Source: Microbacterium sp.
GTDB lineage: Bacteria > Actinomycetota > Actinomycetes > Actinomycetales > Microbacteriaceae
NCBI GenBank assembly: GCA_017306415.1
Contig: JAFKIL010000001.1
Span: forward strand, 558,001-622,000
Length of the DNA stretch: 64,000 bases
Direction of reading: 5' to 3'
The translations under genes and the position numbers were made by a program. Of this stretch, positions 61,667 to 64,000 are shown one piece after another. How positions within the stretch are numbered: position 1 is the stretch's first letter; every line of letters begins with the position of its first letter. A model generated the notes under the pieces. The model was not told the origin of the DNA. It made no database searches and saw nothing but the letters and a program-made list of their open reading frames with translations.

Positions 61667-61724
61667 ATTCCCACACATTACAACACATTCCCACATGTGG
61701 CAACGGTTTGATTCATGTGGGAAT
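61667..61724 (-). promoter_or_regulatory. Operator cluster of the fructose operon
   Basis: Three copies of ATTCCCACA: two in the same direction, 20 bp apart (61667-61675 and 61687-61695), and one inverted (61716-61724). The last two sit within the perfect inverted repeat TTCCCACATG/CATGTGGGAA (61688-61697 and 61714-61723). An inner CCACATGTGG palindrome lies at 61691-61700. The arrangement fits cooperative binding by the DeoR-type regulator. Confidence 0.7.
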
Positions 61725-61805
61725 GGGCACGCTCCGCCGTCGGACACAGACGACTCATAGGCACAGCAGAGCGCGGACCTCATCAGGCCGGGTGTACTTC
61801 GTGAC

Positions 61806-63812
61806 ATGACCGCTCTCGCCCCCTCCCCGTCCGCGCCCCTGACGGCGTCGACCGTCGCGCACTCCCGCGCGCCGCGGTGGACGCCGTGGATCACCGGCCT
61901 CGTTCTCATCGGCCTGCTCTCCGCGGGCCTCACCGTCTGGGGAGTATGGTCCGGGTCCCGCTCGGACTACTACGCGTCGATCGCCCTGTCGATGAGCAAG
62001 AGCTGGTCGAACCTCTTCTTCGGCGCCTTCGATCCCGCGGGAACCGTGACGCTCGACAAGATCCCGGGCTCGTTCTGGATCCCTGCGCTGTTCGTCAGAC
62101 TCTTCGGCTTCTCCACCTTCACCGTCATCCTTCCCAATGCCCTCGCCGCGGTGGCGGCGACCCTGATCACGGCGGTGACGGCGCGGCGGCTGGCGGGACC
62201 CACCGCAGGTCTGCTCGCCGGTGCTGTCGTCGCGGTCACGCCGGTGCTCGTCGCGGTATCGCGATCGAACCAGCCCGAGACGTTCTTCGTGCTCGGCCTC
62301 GCCCTCACCGCGTGGGCGGCCGCGAGGGCGCTGAAGCACCAGAGCTTCTGGTGGCTCATGGCGGCGGGCGGCTTCATCGCCCTGTCGTTCCAGACCTACA
62401 TGCTCGAGGCTTGGGCGGTCTGGCCGGCCCTCGCCGCCGCGTACCTGTGCACGGCCCAGCCAGTGCTGCGCAAGCTGTGGCACACCGCGGTCGCCGGCGC
62501 GACCAGCCTCGCGGCATCCGTTCTCTGGATCGTGATCGTCGCTCTCATCCCGGCCGGCAGCCGCCCGTACATCGGCAGCACCCTGCACAACGATCCGTGG
62601 GAGATGGTCTTCGGCTACAACGGCCTCGGCCGCTTCGGCTCGAGCACCGCGGACGCGACGGCCTACAACTCCTTCACTCCCCCGTTCTCCGGCTCGGCCG
62701 GCATCTTCCGGCTGTTCAACGAGCAGGTGGCGGGGCAGATCGCCTGGATGATCCCCGCGTCGATCCTGGCCGTGGCGGTGCTCGGAATGCTGCGCTTCCG
62801 GCTGTCCGTGACGGTGTTCCTCGGGGTGTGGATCGCGACGTTCCTCGCGATGTTCTCCGCCGTCGCGGGGATGCACCAGTTCTACACCGCCGCCCTCGCG
62901 GTCCCGATGGGTCTCGCCGTCGGCCTGGCGTTCGGCTGGGCCCGCTCGCGACGGGTTCCGTGGGCACAGATGGCGCTCATCGCGATCGCTGCGGTCACCG
63001 CGCTCGTGATCGGGTTCTCGTACGGCGGCTACTCCATCGTCGCCGCGTCCGTTCAGCTGGTCCTCGCGGCCGCCGCGATCGCCATGATCGCCTGGGAGAC
63101 CCGGCGCGTCGCGATGATCCGGACGTGGACTGCTCTCGTCGCCACAGGCGGGATGCTGCTGACGCCTGCGGTCTGGTCGGCGGTCACGATCGCGAACCCC
63201 AGTTCGACCAACCCGGTCGCCGGCGGTGTCGCCGACATGGGCGGGTTCGGTAGGCAGGCACCGGGCAGCCTCGGCGGCGGCCAAGGGGGACCGCAAGCCG
63301 GCGGGCAGGCATCCGGCGGCTTCGGCGGGCAAGCCGGCGGGCCGGGTGGGGCCGGGCAGGCGCCGGGCGGCCAGGGCGGCTTCCGCGGGCAGGGCAGCGC
63401 TGCCCAGGCGCCCAACGGCGGCCGCTTCGGCGGCGGCGTCACCGGCGCGGACTCGACGGCGCTTCTCACCTACCTGAAGGCGAACGCCGGTGATGCGAAG
63501 TACCTGGTCGCCGTCTTCGGCGCGCAGACCGCCGCGGGCCTCATCATCGAATCGGACGGCGGATCGGTGCTGCCGATCGGCGGGTTCAGCGGCAACGACC
63601 CGGTCCCCACGCTCGCGGAGTTCCAGGTCATGGTGGCCGCCGGGGACGTGAAGTACGTTCTGACCTCGGGTCGGGGCGGCGGCTTCGGCGGCGGCGGCGG
63701 AACGGGGGCCTCGAGCGAGATCATGTCCTGGGTGGAGGCGAACTGCACCTCTGTGACGGATGCCTCGGTGTCGGGCCTGTACCAGTGCTCCGCGTCGAGC
63801 GCGGGCTCCTGA
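61806..63812 (+). CDS. GT39-like membrane glycosyltransferase with glycine-rich region
   Basis: 668 residues. Ten to eleven membrane spans cover residues 28 to about 470. The first external loop has YYASIALSMSKSWSNLFFGAFDPAGT, with DKIPGSFWIP after it, as in PMT_2/ArnT relatives common in actinobacteria. Residues about 475-555 are a Gly/Gln-rich low-complexity stretch (repeated GGFG, GQAGG and PGGQGG). They are followed by a small folded domain (KYLVAVFGAQTAAGLIIESDG) with two late cysteines. It probably transfers sugar from a lipid carrier to surface molecules. It is divergent from the fructose operon. Confidence 0.85.
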   Translation: MTALAPSPSAPLTASTVAHSRAPRWTPWITGLVLIGLLSAGLTVWGVWSGSRSDYYASIALSMSKSWSNLFFGAFDPAGTVTLDKIPGSFWIPALFVRLFGFSTFTVILPNALAAVAATLITAVTARRLAGPTAGLLAGAVVAVTPVLVAVSRSNQPETFFVLGLALTAWAAARALKHQSFWWLMAAGGFIALSFQTYMLEAWAVWPALAAAYLCTAQPVLRKLWHTAVAGATSLAASVLWIVIVALIPAGSRPYIGSTLHNDPWEMVFGYNGLGRFGSSTADATAYNSFTPPFSGSAGIFRLFNEQVAGQIAWMIPASILAVAVLGMLRFRLSVTVFLGVWIATFLAMFSAVAGMHQFYTAALAVPMGLAVGLAFGWARSRRVPWAQMALIAIAAVTALVIGFSYGGYSIVAASVQLVLAAAAIAMIAWETRRVAMIRTWTALVATGGMLLTPAVWSAVTIANPSSTNPVAGGVADMGGFGRQAPGSLGGGQGGPQAGGQASGGFGGQAGGPGGAGQAPGGQGGFRGQGSAAQAPNGGRFGGGVTGADSTALLTYLKANAGDAKYLVAVFGAQTAAGLIIESDGGSVLPIGGFSGNDPVPTLAEFQVMVAAGDVKYVLTSGRGGGFGGGGGTGASSEIMSWVEANCTSVTDASVSGLYQCSASSAGS

Positions 63813-63829
63813 GGATCAGCGCCTCTGCG

Positions 63830-63844
63830 GACGGCCGGGCCGTC
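63830..63844. terminator. Short hairpin between convergent genes
   Basis: GACGGC/GCCGTC 6-bp stem with a three-base loop, overlapping the stop of the following minus-strand gene. Weak but correctly placed. Confidence 0.35.
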
Positions 63845-64000
63845 AGGGAGAGGCGGCGGCGCGACGGACGTGGCTGCGCGCGTGTTCGATCGCGGATGGC
63901 AGGTCGGCGAAGAGGTGGTTCTGGTGCCGGAGGGCTGCGATCACGCCCACCCGGGTCGCGACGCGGAGATGGCGGTCCTGGACGCCTTTGATGAGCACGG
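63843..64000 (-). CDS. Probable SulP-type anion transporter, C-terminal end only
   Basis: 52 codons are visible, running in from the right edge: VLIKGVQDRHLRVATRVGVI, then ALRHQNHLFADLPSAIEHAR and SHVRRAAASP before the stop. This looks like the last part of the cytosolic STAS domain of SulP-family transporters. The rest lies outside the window, so substrate and length cannot be judged. It is convergent with the GT39 gene. Confidence 0.6.
   Translation of the reverse strand, partial: VLIKGVQDRHLRVATRVGVIAALRHQNHLFADLPSAIEHARSHVRRAAASP

Noticed and set aside
63229-63450. CRISPR-like or satellite repeat
   Set aside because: The repetitive DNA is in frame and encodes the Gly/Gln-rich part of the GT39 protein; units are irregular and there are no spacers.

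Overview
The window is a 64-kb stretch of GC-rich (about 70 percent by eye) actinobacterial chromosome. Gene order, the mixed ATG/GTG/TTG starts, and DUF2469, DUF3515, DUF4349 and DUF2004 family proteins together suggest Microbacteriaceae, most likely Microbacterium or a close relative. That assignment is inference from gene content and protein flavour, not a database match. I found no insertion sequence, prophage, CRISPR array or rRNA operon. It reads as core chromosome with a few accessory inserts.

Layout. (1) 1-13 kb, translation and secretion, mostly minus strand: tsf (cut by the window edge), rpsB, a divergent M23-family protein, xerC, dprA, comM, yraN, a DUF2469 gene, rnhB, lepB and rplS, then trmD-rimM-khpA-rpsP converging on map. 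(2) 13-26 kb: a YbdK-type glutamate-cysteine ligase and an SGNH lipoprotein (plus), then the SRP/segregation genes ffh, ftsY and smc (minus). These are interrupted by a TetR-VOC fusion, the lipoate genes lipB-lipA, a DUF2004 gene and an FAD-linked oxidoreductase. (3) 26-28.8 kb: a small plus-strand accessory block between smc and mutM. It has a strong promoter, a 35-codon ORF, an 86-codon ORF, a 12-bp perfect hairpin and two tandem two-domain GNAT acetyltransferases. (4) 28.8-42.5 kb: mutM-rnc-rpmF-yceD, coaD, recG/rsmD, thiL, a DUF3515 lipoprotein, ddl, gpsA, plsC, murA and leuCD. These cover DNA repair, ribosome and RNA maturation, cell-wall precursors, phospholipid and leucine synthesis. 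(5) 42.7-55.6 kb, membrane, metal and stress functions: terC behind a probable yybP-ykoY manganese riboswitch, an ECF sigma factor with a DUF4349 membrane protein, a VIT-type transporter, a PadR-controlled membrane protein, a FetB-like permease, a two-component system, a GT39-like membrane protein, an NhaA-DsbA fusion and msrB-msrA. (6) 55.6-64 kb: an SMP-30 lactonase, tRNA-Glu(CTC), a metallo-beta-lactamase-fold protein, a fructose PTS operon (deoR-type regulator, fruK, fruA, ptsH) with a visible operator, a second GT39 protein with a glycine-rich region, and the end of a probable SulP transporter.

Working together: many adjacent genes overlap by 4 bp (ATGA, GTGA or TTGA), which suggests translational coupling (yraN-comM-dprA, lepB-rnhB, lipB-lipA, GNAT pair, sigma-DUF4349, response regulator-kinase, msrB-msrA, deoR-fruK). 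Thirteen genes that begin transcription units carry a TAnnnT-like -10 box only 6-7 nt before the start codon, which predicts leaderless mRNAs. The items most worth a second look are this leaderless signature, two inverted-repeat operators, the terC riboswitch, the 101-bp gpsA/ddl overlap, the TetR-VOC fusion and the small-ORF/GNAT block. Nothing here convincingly amounts to a wholly new defence or mobile system.
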